From contig SIHP01000014.1 in the NCBI GenBank assembly GCA_004762155.1, positions 62,001 through 126,000 on the forward strand: a stretch of 64,000 nt of DNA, given 5' to 3'. Positions 48,008 through 56,629 of this stretch are shown one piece after another. The stretch's first letter is position 1. Each line of letters opens with the position of its first letter. A model generated the notes under the pieces. The model was given only the letters and a program-made list of their open reading frames with translations. It was not told where the DNA came from and searched no databases. Position numbers and translations under genes: made by a program. This stretch comes from Flavobacteriaceae bacterium. Its GTDB lineage: Bacteria; Bacteroidota; Bacteroidia; Flavobacteriales; Flavobacteriaceae.

Positions 48008-49207
48008 TTAATAAGCAATTTTTTCACTAGGACCAAAAAATTCAAAATTTATCTGATTCTTATTAACTTTAAGCTCCTTTAAAATATTCATAGTATTTAT
48101 CATAAAAGGTTTTGAGCCACAGAAATAAAAATCACTTTCGTTTTTAATATCAATTTTGTTTAAAATTTTGGAAGTAAGATAACCTTTAAAAGTATTATGG
48201 TTGTTTATGTTGTCTAAAGTAAGTGGATCACTATATATTATAATAGATTTTGTGTTTTTGGTTGCATATTTATCAATTTCATTTTTAAAAGCATGAACTT
48301 TACTATTAAGTACACATTGAATAAAAATAACAGGTCTATTACCGTTTAAAAAATTATTTTTATACATGCTAATTAAAGGAGTTACACCAACACCACCAGA
48401 AATTAAAACTAATGGTTTTTTTGATTCTTTTAATGTAAAAGGACCAGATGGCATCGTTAAATTTAAAGAATCATTTTTATTAATATTAGTATGTAAATAG
48501 TTAGAAACGATTCCATCTGGATTTCCTTTTTCTTTTTTAACACTAATTCTTAAATGCTTTTTAGATGGACAATCAGACATGCTATAGTTTCTTGTATATT
48601 TATGCTCATGTCCTGGTATATTAATAGATATAGAAGTGTATTGTCCAGGAATAAATGTTGGAGTAGGTGTTTTATCTTTTCTTTTTAGATAAAAAGAAGT
48701 AATAACATCACTTTCTTTTATTTTGTCTACAACAACAAACTCCTTAGAGTTTCTAAAACCTCCATTAAGCTGTTCTCTTTCTGAATAAATTTTTTCTTCT
48801 CTAGTAATAAAAATCACAGCCAAATCATTGTAGGCTTCAGCCCAAGCGTTAATTATTTCAGGAGTAGCAGCGTCTTTTAAAACTTCTTTTATGGCTTTTA
48901 AAAGGTTTTCACCAACAATAGGATACATTTCTTTAGAAATAGATAAACTAGTGTGTTTTTGAGCAATAGACTCTACAGCATCACCTAGTAAAGCTAACTT
49001 ATCTATATGACAAGCATATTGAAAAATAGCATTAGCTAAAACTTTTGGTTGGTCTCCTTTTTTTTGATTTGTCATATTAAAAATGTCCATCATCTCCGGA
49101 TGATTTTTAAATAACAGCTTATAAAATACTTTAGTTATTGCTTCTCCATGTTCTTTTAAAACAGGTGCAGTTGATTTAACTATTTCAGTTGTGTTTGTAC
49201 TAGCCAT
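48008..49207 (-). CDS. hmp: Flavohemoglobin nitric oxide dioxygenase
   Basis: 399 residues, full three-domain flavohemoglobin. Globin domain 1-~140 with the heme residues at E. coli Hmp positions: Tyr29, Gln53 and proximal His85 ('AQKHTSLSI'). FAD domain ~150-260 ('TRNYSMSDCPSKKHL', an RxYS motif) and NAD(P)H domain ~265-399 ('SGGVGVTPLISMYK'). Converts NO plus O2 to nitrate. It follows an HPP-family membrane protein gene by 19 bp, with a Crp/Fnr-type palindrome upstream of the pair, consistent with NO control. Confidence 0.96.
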   Translation of the reverse strand: MASTNTTEIVKSTAPVLKEHGEAITKVFYKLLFKNHPEMMDIFNMTNQKKGDQPKVLANAIFQYACHIDKLALLGDAVESIAQKHTSLSISKEMYPIVGENLLKAIKEVLKDAATPEIINAWAEAYNDLAVIFITREEKIYSEREQLNGGFRNSKEFVVVDKIKESDVITSFYLKRKDKTPTPTFIPGQYTSISINIPGHEHKYTRNYSMSDCPSKKHLRISVKKEKGNPDGIVSNYLHTNINKNDSLNLTMPSGPFTLKESKKPLVLISGGVGVTPLISMYKNNFLNGNRPVIFIQCVLNSKVHAFKNEIDKYATKNTKSIIIYSDPLTLDNINNHNTFKGYLTSKILNKIDIKNESDFYFCGSKPFMINTMNILKELKVNKNQINFEFFGPSEKIAY

Positions 49208-49226
49208 GATAAATGTTTGTTATTTT

Positions 49227-49664
49227 TTATTTTATTGATAAAAAAATGTGAATTATTGTTAGTCCTGTTATTGTAGGATATATTGTAAAAAAGTATCCTA
49301 AATTTTGGATTTGTAGGTTTGGAGATAAGGGAATTAAAACGATTGCTCCAGCAGGCGGATATTTTAAATTAATAAGAGCCATTATAAGAATACAAATACA
49401 AATAGCTAAGGCTGTTTTTATAACAATACTTAATGTTGAACTGATTATAACTCCAAGTAATGCTGCAGTTATAGAGCTTAAGAATGCCTTTTTATAGGAA
49501 TAAGTGTATTTTTTATTAGAGAAAACTAATACTACTGCCCCAAAAGCATTAATAAAAATAGTGTTATTAGCACCATCAAATATATTTTTATGACAATAGT
49601 AAATAGATACAAAGCAAGTAAATGTTACTAAAAAATTAGCAATATTTAGTAGTTTATAATTCAT
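49227..49664 (-). CDS. HPP-family four-helix membrane protein
   Basis: 145 residues from the ATG at 49664 (an earlier in-frame start at 49685 lies at or before the predicted transcription start). Four membrane helices; 'YPPAGAIVLIPL' near residue 107 is the family's PPAGA-type motif. HPP proteins have been linked to nitrite/nitrate transport in cyanobacteria and plants and are often paired with flavohemoglobins. Export of the nitrate formed by Hmp is an attractive guess. Confidence 0.85.
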   Translation of the reverse strand: MNYKLLNIANFLVTFTCFVSIYYCHKNIFDGANNTIFINAFGAVVLVFSNKKYTYSYKKAFLSSITAALLGVIISSTLSIVIKTALAICICILIMALINLKYPPAGAIVLIPLSPNLQIQNLGYFFTIYPTITGLTIIHIFLSIK

Positions 49665-49682
49665 CTTCTGTTTTTTGATTTG

Positions 49683-49690
49683 CAAAACTA
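49683..49690 (-). promoter_or_regulatory. -7 promoter box for the HPP-hmp operon
   Basis: Minus-strand TAGTTTTG fits the Bacteroidota -7 consensus TAnnTTTG. With a start near 49679 the box is at about -11 to -4 and the leader to ATG 49664 is ~15 bases. The Crp/Fnr-type palindrome is then centred at about -41.5. Confidence 0.6.
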
Positions 49691-49712
49691 GGTAAGAGAA
49701 TTAGAGCTGTTT

Positions 49713-49728
49713 TATGATTCAAATCATA
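49713..49728 (-). promoter_or_regulatory. Crp/Fnr-type operator upstream of HPP-hmp
   Basis: TATGATTCAAATCATA is a 7-2-7 perfect inverted repeat with the TGAT-N4-ATCA core of FNR/DNR-type sites. Its centre (49720.5) lies where a class-II activator would sit relative to the -7 box at 49683-49690. A NO- or oxygen-responsive Crp/Fnr regulator is the expected ligand. Confidence 0.65.
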
Positions 49729-49824
49729 CTATATATTCTTTTTTATAAAAAAGGAAGATTAAGTGTGTAAAAGCTTTTTATTATATAGTATTTTAGATGA
49801 AAATTATCAAAGAAATTTCTTCTA

Positions 49825-50430
49825 ATGGATTTATTTAATCAAACAAATGAAGTACAAAACTTATTACCAAAAGATGGAACTGTGCATTATTATGGTCAAG
49901 TTTTTTCAGGAAATAAAGCAGATGAATTTTATACAATTTTATTAGACAAAATTGAATGGAAAAATGATGAAGCAATTATCTTTGGAAAGAAGATTATTAC
50001 AAAACGAAAAGTAGCTTGGTATGCAGAAAAACCTTTTGAATACACGTATTCTAAAGTAACCAAACAAGCATTGCCATTTACTACAGGCTTATTAAAAATA
50101 AAAGAATATATAGAAGAAATAACAGGAGAAACCTATAACTCTTGCTTATTAAATTTATACCATAATGGATCAGAAGGAATGGCTTGGCATAGTGATGGGG
50201 AAAAAGATTTAAAGAAAAACGGAGCGATAGCTTCTGTTACTTTTGGAGCAGAACGAAAATTTGGATTTAAACATAAAGAAACGAAAGAAGTAGTTTCTTT
50301 AATTCTGCAACATGGTTCTGTTTTAGTTATGAAAGATGAAACTCAAACTCATTGGTTACATCGTTTACCGCCAACAAAAATGAAACATCGACCTAGAGTG
50401 AATTTAACCTTTAGAACTATTGATAAATAA
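49825..50430 (+). CDS. AlkB-like 2-oxoglutarate/Fe(II) dioxygenase
   Basis: 201 residues. Fe(II) ligands and 2-oxoglutarate arginine visible: 'GMAWHSDGEKDL' (HxD), 'TQTHWLHRLPPT' (distal His) and 'RPRVNLTFRTI' (Arg-x5-Arg pattern). 'NSCLLNLYHNGSEG' is the nucleotide-recognition lid block of the ABH2/3-like group. Repairs N-alkylated bases in DNA or RNA by oxidative demethylation. Divergent from the HPP-hmp operon. Confidence 0.92.
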   Translation: MDLFNQTNEVQNLLPKDGTVHYYGQVFSGNKADEFYTILLDKIEWKNDEAIIFGKKIITKRKVAWYAEKPFEYTYSKVTKQALPFTTGLLKIKEYIEEITGETYNSCLLNLYHNGSEGMAWHSDGEKDLKKNGAIASVTFGAERKFGFKHKETKEVVSLILQHGSVLVMKDETQTHWLHRLPPTKMKHRPRVNLTFRTIDK

Positions 50431-50443
50431 GTGCTTAGTTTAA

Positions 50444-51115
50444 TTAAAACAGTTTTGTTTTTACAGCATCATAATACGAATCACTAACAGGTATTTTTAT
50501 ATCAGATAATAATAAATCACGTCCTTTTAAGCTGGTTACTTTTTGTTTATTAACAATATATGATCGATGAACGCGCATAAAAACACTAGTGTCTAATGTT
50601 TTTTCTAACGATTTTAATGTTTGATGACTCATGATTTTTTTATCATGAGTATAAAAAACTACATATTCGCTATCACTTTCTATATGTGTAATATCGTTTA
50701 CGTTTAATTTGTATAAGTCGTAGCCAGATTTTACTGTTATGGTAGTATTGCTATGTAAAGAAATGTTTTTCTCTTTTACTTTATTTACAGCTTTTAAAAA
50801 ACGTTGGAAAGTAATAGGTTTTAACAAATAATCTAAAGCATCTAATTCGTAGCTTTTTAAAGCATATTCAGAATACGCTGTTGTAAAGATAATATTAGTG
50901 TTTTTTGGAATAATTTTAGCAAAATCAGTACCTTTTAACTCAGGCATTTGAATATCTAAAAAAACAACATCAATAATTTCTTTTTTTAATAGCGGTATTG
51001 CATTAATTGGATTTTCAAAAGAACCAACTAACTCTAAGAAAGAAATTTTATTTACATAAGATTTTAATAGCTCTCTTGCTAATTCTTCGTCGTCAATTAT
51101 GATGCATTTAAACAT
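50444..51115 (-). CDS. LytTR-family response regulator
   Basis: 223 residues. Receiver domain 1-~118 with acidic pair Asp8-Asp9, phospho-acceptor Asp54 ('VFLDIQMPEL') and 'LDALDYLLKPI'; C-terminal LytTR DNA-binding domain (~135-223, 'VFMRVHRSYIVNKQKV'). Overlaps the sensor kinase gene by 8 bp and so forms a LytS/LytR-type pair. Confidence 0.94.
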   Translation of the reverse strand: MFKCIIIDDEELARELLKSYVNKISFLELVGSFENPINAIPLLKKEIIDVVFLDIQMPELKGTDFAKIIPKNTNIIFTTAYSEYALKSYELDALDYLLKPITFQRFLKAVNKVKEKNISLHSNTTITVKSGYDLYKLNVNDITHIESDSEYVVFYTHDKKIMSHQTLKSLEKTLDTSVFMRVHRSYIVNKQKVTSLKGRDLLLSDIKIPVSDSYYDAVKTKLF

Positions 51116-52112
51116 TACTGGTTAACTTTAATTGAACGCTAAATACGTTATCTTTTTTTTGTAACGTAAATGTATGATTATTTGCGTATAAAATTGCTAA
51201 TCTTTTTTCAACATTTTTAATACCAATTCCACCAACAGTATCTTTAGTTGTTTTAAATTCCGAAAACGTATTTTCTACAGTAAAATTAATACTGTTTTCA
51301 TTTGATGTAATAGCTATTTTAATATAAGTGTTTTCTATTTTTTCAATATTACTATGTTTAAAAGCATTCTCAATAAAAGGAATTAATAACATAGGAGCTA
51401 TTTTTAAACCATAATCATCAATTTCAAAAGAGGTGCTTATAGGATAATTTTTAGAGCTTTTAAGTTTGTATAAACGAATATAGTCTTCAATATAACTAAT
51501 TTCATTTTTTATAGGAACCAAAGGCTGCTCACATTCATATAAAACATAACGCAACATATTAGATAAATAACTAATACTTAACTGCGTTTTTTCTGTATTA
51601 ATAGCAGAGAAAGCATAAATATTATTAAGAGAATTAAATAAAAAATGAGGATTTATTTGTGCTTTAAGCAGTTTTAATTCTGTAATTAAGTTTTCGTTTT
51701 TACTGCGCAATAAAGCTTGTTCTTTTTCTCTTAAAAATAAAAACAGTTCAATTGTTGTTGTTGCAATAGAAGAAAGACTAAGCAATAAAAAATGAATAAA
51801 AAAAGGTGAAGGTCCTTTAGGATGCATATGGAAATCAAAATCTCTTCTACCAAATTCTATAATTCCTGTACCAACAGCTGTAAAAAGAATTAAAAACAGT
51901 AATGAGCTAACAATAAACCAAGTATACTTTTTTGTATATAAAAACTTAGGAATTAGAATGTAATTAAGTAAAATAATTAATACTACCTGAAAAATTAATA
52001 TAGCAGATTTATTACTTAAAAATCGAATTAAATCTCTTTCTCCAATACTCATAGTAATCCAAACAAGTATCCAAAAGAGACATTGTAAAAAGGTTCTTTT
52101 TATATTTTTCAT
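51108..52112 (-). CDS. LytS-like sensor histidine kinase
   Basis: 334 residues. Four membrane helices (~8-24, 36-57, 66-87, 105-127), a short coiled coil (REKEQALLRSKNENLITEL) and a His_kinase domain with His156 in 'QINPHFLFNSLNNIYAF', followed by an ATPase domain ('LLIPFIENAFKHSN', 'GGIGIKNVEKRLAILY'). No extracellular sensing domain, so the membrane part is the likely sensor. Divergent from the EF-hand/YHYH genes, which may be its targets. Confidence 0.92.
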   Translation of the reverse strand: MKNIKRTFLQCLFWILVWITMSIGERDLIRFLSNKSAILIFQVVLIILLNYILIPKFLYTKKYTWFIVSSLLFLILFTAVGTGIIEFGRRDFDFHMHPKGPSPFFIHFLLLSLSSIATTTIELFLFLREKEQALLRSKNENLITELKLLKAQINPHFLFNSLNNIYAFSAINTEKTQLSISYLSNMLRYVLYECEQPLVPIKNEISYIEDYIRLYKLKSSKNYPISTSFEIDDYGLKIAPMLLIPFIENAFKHSNIEKIENTYIKIAITSNENSINFTVENTFSEFKTTKDTVGGIGIKNVEKRLAILYANNHTFTLQKKDNVFSVQLKLTSNV

Positions 52113-52305
52113 AGCACAAAAAAAGCAAAAAATAAATAGATGAAAGCTTAAAAACCATTTGTGATTCGTTAAAAAAACACATTTTAACTATTCTGTAACA
52201 CTGTTTACAGATAATTGAAGGGGATTCACTGAAAATTAAAAAATCAGTCAATAAATTAAAGCACCTTTGAGTTATAAGAAATATAAAACATAAAAATTAA
52301 AGATT

Positions 52306-52599
52306 ATGAATAACAAATCAACAAAACTTGTATTAAGTATTATAACAGTATTTGTGTTAGGTGTATTTACATCTCAAGCGCAACAAGATAGAGGCGAAAG
52401 GAAAGAACGTCCTACGGCTGAACAGTTAATTAAGAAAATGGATGAGAATAAAGATGGTAAACTTTCAAAAGAAGAAGTTAAAGGACCTTTAAAAGATGAT
52501 TTTGATAAAATAGATACGGATGAAGATGGGTTTTTATCAAAAGAAGAAATAGAAAAAGCACCTAAACCAGAAAGAAAGGGAAGAGGTGAGAGAAATTAA
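52306..52599 (+). CDS. Exported EF-hand protein
   Basis: 97 residues: signal peptide (cleavage after AQA, ~25), a charged linker, then two EF-hand calcium loops: DENKDGKLSKEE (residues 46-57) and DTDEDGFLSKEE (residues 70-81), both with complete ligand positions 1, 3, 5 and 12. It probably binds Ca2+ in the periplasm or at the cell surface. Co-oriented with the YHYH protein gene. Confidence 0.88.
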   Translation: MNNKSTKLVLSIITVFVLGVFTSQAQQDRGERKERPTAEQLIKKMDENKDGKLSKEEVKGPLKDDFDKIDTDEDGFLSKEEIEKAPKPERKGRGERN

Positions 52600-52683
52600 A
52601 TAAAACTTAAGGCTAAACCTTAAAGAGAATAATTTAGTATTTGTTAATCAGCAAAGGTTCAATCAACATTAAAAATCAAAACC

Positions 52684-53652
52684 ATGAAGTACAAGAATAA
52701 TTCTTTAATTGCAATTATAATTTTTTGTAGTTTTTTTACAGTTGTAAGTTGCGGAAATGATGATGACGATGATACAACAGATTCAGGAAATACAGATGAT
52801 GGTACAACTGGAATAGCAGTAGATTCATCTTTTTTTTTAACAGCTGATGGTGCTGTAACAGTAACATTAGTTCCTTGTACTTTATCTAACGGAACAACAA
52901 CAGATTGTTATCAAATAGTTTCAAAAAGTACACCTTCAGATCATGAAATGGGACCTTGGTGTCCAGATAATATTTCAGATTCTGCAGAAGAAGGAGGGAT
53001 TTGGTTAGAAAATGGAGAGGTTTATGATGTTGATGGAGCTTTTATTGAAGGAATGGCTGAGTTTTATGGAGATACGAAATGGAAACTTTATGATGATAAT
53101 GGAGACATTTATACAACAGATACAGAAGAAGATTGTGGAAATGCCGCAAATCCAAATGTTGGAGTAGAATATGAGAATTATTGTGTAGAATGTTTGCCTT
53201 CTTATGTTGCAGATATTGAACAAACATATTTAATACCGGCAACACCTATAAAATTATCTACAACAACAACTTTAGGAGGTGATGAAAGAGGAATTGCTTT
53301 TAATGGCGTAAGGTTTGAAGGTCCAGCTCCTGTTGATGCTATTTTAGGTGCATATACGTTAGCGCCTTTTGATGATGCTGGCGGACATATAAACCTAGCT
53401 GTAGGTTATCATTATCATGCAGCAACTGGTGTAACTACAGAGATTGCTCAAGATGATGGACATGCTCCAATGATTGGTTATGCAAAAGACGGACATGGAA
53501 TTTATGCGTTATTAGATGAAAATGGAGAAGAGCCAACAGATTTAGATAGTTGTAGAGGTCATACTGATGATATAAGAGGTTATCATTATCATGTTGCAGC
53601 AGCAGGAAGTAATAGTTTTATAGATTGCCTTTCAGGAGCATATGTTGAATAA
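52684..53652 (+). CDS. YHYH-domain lipoprotein
   Basis: 322 residues. Lipobox 'FTVVSC' (Cys23), an acidic Asp/Thr/Gly-rich linker, then a beta-rich domain containing two Y-H-Y-H motifs: 'VGYHYHAATG' and 'RGYHYHVAAAG', the signature of the YHYH family, with several extra His and paired Cys (ECLPSY, DCGN). The histidines suggest metal binding. Function unknown. Lies between the EF-hand gene and a membrane-anchored protein gene. Confidence 0.88.
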   Translation: MKYKNNSLIAIIIFCSFFTVVSCGNDDDDDTTDSGNTDDGTTGIAVDSSFFLTADGAVTVTLVPCTLSNGTTTDCYQIVSKSTPSDHEMGPWCPDNISDSAEEGGIWLENGEVYDVDGAFIEGMAEFYGDTKWKLYDDNGDIYTTDTEEDCGNAANPNVGVEYENYCVECLPSYVADIEQTYLIPATPIKLSTTTTLGGDERGIAFNGVRFEGPAPVDAILGAYTLAPFDDAGGHINLAVGYHYHAATGVTTEIAQDDGHAPMIGYAKDGHGIYALLDENGEEPTDLDSCRGHTDDIRGYHYHVAAAGSNSFIDCLSGAYVE

Positions 53653-53682
53653 AAATGATTAACAGTTAAATCCCTTTTAATT

Positions 53683-54315
53683 ATGAATAAAATAAATCTA
53701 TTTTTTCTTTTCTTCTCTTTCTCTTTTTTGATAAATGCACATCAAATAGATGTTTCTACAACAATGTTGGTTGAAAAAGATAATAATACTTGGTTTTTAC
53801 AAGTAAGAGCATCTTTAACAGCTTTTAAGAAAGAAGTAATGACTTATTATGAACATGCTCCATACAAAACTGCAGAGGAGTTTAAATCAATGGTTTTAGA
53901 GCATCTTAAAAATAATATACAAATCAGTTTTGATGGAGACCAAGAATTAAAACTGACAAATGGTTTTGTAAAGTTAGGACATGAAGCAAATGTGGTTTTT
54001 CAAATAACAAATGTTCCTAATAATATTAAAAAGTTAACGATTAAAAACAGCTCATTTAGTTCGATTAAAAAAAATCAAAGCGGATTGGTAATTTTTAAAG
54101 AAGGTTTTCAAAAAGAACATTTCATTTTAAATAACGATAATAATCATACATTAAGTTTATCAGTAAAAAAGAACAAATTTGAAGTAATAAACACACAACA
54201 AGCTGGTGTTCTTTATTTAAATAACTTCTTAGTTTTTTCTTTCCTATTAATATTACCTATCTTTTTTTATGTTGAAAGAAAAAAGAACATACCTTTTGAT
54301 ATTGAAGATCAGTAA
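53683..54315 (+). CDS. Exported membrane-anchored protein of unknown family
   Basis: 210 residues: signal peptide (…SFLINA), a ~165-residue periplasmic domain with a repeated beta pattern starting HQIDVSTTMLVEKD, and one C-terminal membrane helix (FLVFSFLLILPIFFYVE, ~182-198) followed by a basic cytoplasmic tail. The N-terminal 'HQIDVS…WFLQVRA' resembles the extracytoplasmic domain in front of some HupE/UreJ-like metal permeases (weak). It completes the EF-hand/YHYH set. Confidence 0.65.
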   Translation: MNKINLFFLFFSFSFLINAHQIDVSTTMLVEKDNNTWFLQVRASLTAFKKEVMTYYEHAPYKTAEEFKSMVLEHLKNNIQISFDGDQELKLTNGFVKLGHEANVVFQITNVPNNIKKLTIKNSSFSSIKKNQSGLVIFKEGFQKEHFILNNDNNHTLSLSVKKNKFEVINTQQAGVLYLNNFLVFSFLLILPIFFYVERKKNIPFDIEDQ

Positions 54316-54354
54316 AATTGTGGATTAATTTACTGTAAATAAAAATTGGAAATT

Positions 54355-54386
54355 AAAAGAGAAGAACGGGGGACGCCTTCTCTTTT
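54355..54386. terminator. Terminator between convergent genes
   Basis: 10-bp stem AAAAGAGAAG (54355-54364) / CTTCTCTTTT (54377-54386) around a GC-rich loop AACGGGGGACGC, then T-rich sequence. Follows the membrane-anchored protein gene; the DinB gene converges. Confidence 0.85.
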
Positions 54387-54446
54387 TTATTACAGTATCA
54401 ACTTTTTTGAATGTTTTGTTTTTATCTCTTGATTTTAACCTAACTA

Positions 54447-54917
54447 TTAATCCCAAATTAGTGGTCGTTCAATTCCAATTGTTCGTAAATAATCTAAAAG
54501 CTGACCTGTATGAACTGCTTCATGATAAGCAATTCGGTTTAAATAATCACCTAGTTTTTTACTTTGATTTACTTCTGTTCTTTCTATTCGTATGCGTTCT
54601 AAATCTTTTTCATTAAGGTTTTTTATCATATTTAAAAAATCTAATCTGTATTTATTAGAGAAGTCCAATTCGTTATTTAAATCTAAATAACTCAATTTTC
54701 CCCAAGGAGATTTATAATCGCCTAAATTACCTCTATTCAGAATTATTTTATGAAAAAGATGTTCACCTTCTAAAATATGTCTAATCATTTCAAGAATAGA
54801 AAAAGCTTCTTCATCTGGTTTCCAATTAAGATACTCTTCAGGTATTCCGCTCCATAAATTAATACTTCTTCTTCTAATTTCAGAAAAATTTAATAATATA
54901 GTTTCTATTGAATTCAT
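54447..54917 (-). CDS. DinB-family protein
   Basis: 156 residues, four-helix bundle type. 'EMIRHILEGEHLFHKII' and 'RIAYHEAVHTGQLLDYLRTIG' provide the three metal-ligand histidines expected in DinB/YfiT-like proteins, probably a thiol-dependent transferase or metal hydrolase. It is the last gene of the ACT-OsmC-DinB operon. Confidence 0.85.
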   Translation of the reverse strand: MNSIETILLNFSEIRRRSINLWSGIPEEYLNWKPDEEAFSILEMIRHILEGEHLFHKIILNRGNLGDYKSPWGKLSYLDLNNELDFSNKYRLDFLNMIKNLNEKDLERIRIERTEVNQSKKLGDYLNRIAYHEAVHTGQLLDYLRTIGIERPLIWD

Positions 54918-54924
54918 AATATAT

Positions 54925-55398
54925 TTATTGTTTAATAAAGCATTTTGGATTATGACAAACTTTAAAATTAACTGAGTTAGCTATATAGCAAAACTTATTG
55001 GCTTTATTATGAAGTTTAATAGCTGTTTGTATCATTGTTACTTCAGTAACAATAACTATTGGGTTTAAAATAACTTTTGAAATAAAACCGCTTCCATCAC
55101 TATTTTCAATCATAGTTCCTGTAGCAACATCTAAATAATCAACAACAGTAATATTATTAATTGAACATAAATGCAAATACCAAAGCATATGACATGATGC
55201 TAATGAAGTTATTAAAAGTTCTTCAGGGTTATGTTTTGTTTTATCACCTCTAAAGGCTGGGTCAGAAGAACCAAAAATATCTTTTTTACAGGCAACAGAT
55301 ATTGTGTAGCTTCTTTCAAAATCATTGTATTTAGATGTTCCAGTTCCTTTATTTCCTGTCCATTTTATAGTTGTTGAATAATTATGTTGTTTTTTCAT
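54925..55398 (-). CDS. OsmC/Ohr-family protein
   Basis: 157 residues. The OsmC pattern is visible: 'KHNPEELLITSLASCHMLWYL' with one catalytic cysteine (ASCH) and the second in the C-terminal 'FKVCHNPKC'. OsmC proteins reduce organic hydroperoxides with a cysteine pair. Overlaps the ACT gene by 4 bp and is 7 bp from the DinB gene. Confidence 0.87.
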   Translation of the reverse strand: MKKQHNYSTTIKWTGNKGTGTSKYNDFERSYTISVACKKDIFGSSDPAFRGDKTKHNPEELLITSLASCHMLWYLHLCSINNITVVDYLDVATGTMIENSDGSGFISKVILNPIVIVTEVTMIQTAIKLHNKANKFCYIANSVNFKVCHNPKCFIKQ

Positions 55399-55808
55399 AT
55401 ACTATAATCATCATTATTCCAATTACTTTGCATCCAGTTTTCAGATACCTCTTTAGCTTTTTGATGATTATCAACCACAACAATTAACTGATTTACATCG
55501 TCGCTATATTGTGTTATAATGTTAATATTAGCATCTGCTAGTTCTCTACAGAATAAACCCAGCTGACCAGGTATATCTTGTCTGAGTTTTTGAATTATTA
55601 CATCATTGATTTTTGTAACTGTTATAGATGCTTCTGCAAGCGTTTCTTTTGCTATTTCAGCTTCTTTTACCAAGAAATGAGCTGTTGAAAAGTCACCATT
55701 TGAAAAAACTCCACCACCTTCTAAGCTAATATTATTTTTGCCTAATATTTCTCCCATAAGCGCTAATTGTCCAGGTTTGTTTTTAAATAAAATTTCTATG
55801 TCTTTCAT
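55395..55808 (-). CDS. Tandem ACT-domain protein
   Basis: 137 residues with two ACT-like halves: 'EILFKNKPGQLALMGEILGKNNISLEGGGVF' (residues ~4-34) and 'RQDIPGQLGLFCRELADANINI' (~78-99). Stand-alone ACT proteins bind amino acids or small ligands. It leads the OsmC-DinB operon, divergent from an ArsR-family regulator with 69 bp between starts. Confidence 0.85.
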   Translation of the reverse strand: MKDIEILFKNKPGQLALMGEILGKNNISLEGGGVFSNGDFSTAHFLVKEAEIAKETLAEASITVTKINDVIIQKLRQDIPGQLGLFCRELADANINIITQYSDDVNQLIVVVDNHQKAKEVSENWMQSNWNNDDYSI

Positions 55809-55877
55809 TATATTTTGATTTAATACGTAACAAAGAAAAAGGATTTATTATTTTTACATTTCATTTGAAAATGAATA

Positions 55878-56564
55878 ATGGAAGAAGCAAGTTTTATTTC
55901 GGTTGCATCTTTGCTTTGTGAACCATCAAGAGCAAAAATTGTATGGAATTTATTAGATGGTAGAGCATATACAGCAACAGAGTTAGCTTTAGCATCTGAT
56001 TTGTCTGCTAGTTCTGTTAGTAATCATTTATCAAAACTTTTAAAAGGTGATATTTTAAAAGTTTCAGCACAAGGTAGGCATCGTTATTATTCTTTTGCAA
56101 ATGATCATGTTTCTCATGTAGTAGAATCTTTAGCAAGTTTATCCAAAGAACAATTACCAGTTAAACGAGAAAAAAAGATACTTAAAACAGGCGTAAAATA
56201 TTGTAGAACATGTTACGATCATTTAGCAGGTTATGTTGGTGTTGCTATTACTGAAGCAATGGTAAAAGAGGGCTTTTTACTGAAACTAGATATCGGATAT
56301 TTAGTTTCAGAAAAAGGATGGGAATGGTTGACACAATTTAATATTTTAGAGTCAAATTTTATTAAAAGTCGTCGTCCTTTAACACGAGAGTGTCTTGATT
56401 GGTCTGAACGTCGTAGTCATTTATCTGGACATCTTGGTGCTGTGTTATTAGAGCAAATGTTATTGAAAGATTGGTTTAGAAAAGTTAAATTTTCTAGGGA
56501 GTTAGTTATTACTTCAAAAGGAAAAAAATCGTTATATAATATTTTAGGAATTAACCTTGATTAA
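55878..56564 (+). CDS. ArsR-family winged-helix transcriptional regulator
   Basis: 228 residues. N-terminal ArsR-type helix-turn-helix ('LLCEPSRAKIVWNLLDGRAYTATELALASDLSASS' within ~12-50, then 'SNHLSKLLKGDILKV') and an extra C-terminal helical domain of ~120 residues. The conserved 'KYCRTCYDH' (Cys-x2-Cys) is a possible metal or redox site. Divergent from the ACT-OsmC-DinB operon and a likely regulator of it. Confidence 0.87.
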   Translation: MEEASFISVASLLCEPSRAKIVWNLLDGRAYTATELALASDLSASSVSNHLSKLLKGDILKVSAQGRHRYYSFANDHVSHVVESLASLSKEQLPVKREKKILKTGVKYCRTCYDHLAGYVGVAITEAMVKEGFLLKLDIGYLVSEKGWEWLTQFNILESNFIKSRRPLTRECLDWSERRSHLSGHLGAVLLEQMLLKDWFRKVKFSRELVITSKGKKSLYNILGINLD

Positions 56565-56572
56565 GAATAAAC

Positions 56573-56608
56573 AAAAAGACCAAAATCTATGTAGATTTTG
56601 GTCTTTTT
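56573..56608. terminator. Bidirectional terminator
   Basis: Perfect 16-bp stem AAAAAGACCAAAATCT (56573-56588) / AGATTTTGGTCTTTTT (56593-56608), loop ATGT. Separates the convergent ArsR and TonB-dependent receptor genes. Confidence 0.9.
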
Positions 56609-56629
56609 TATTTTATAAATTAATTATGT

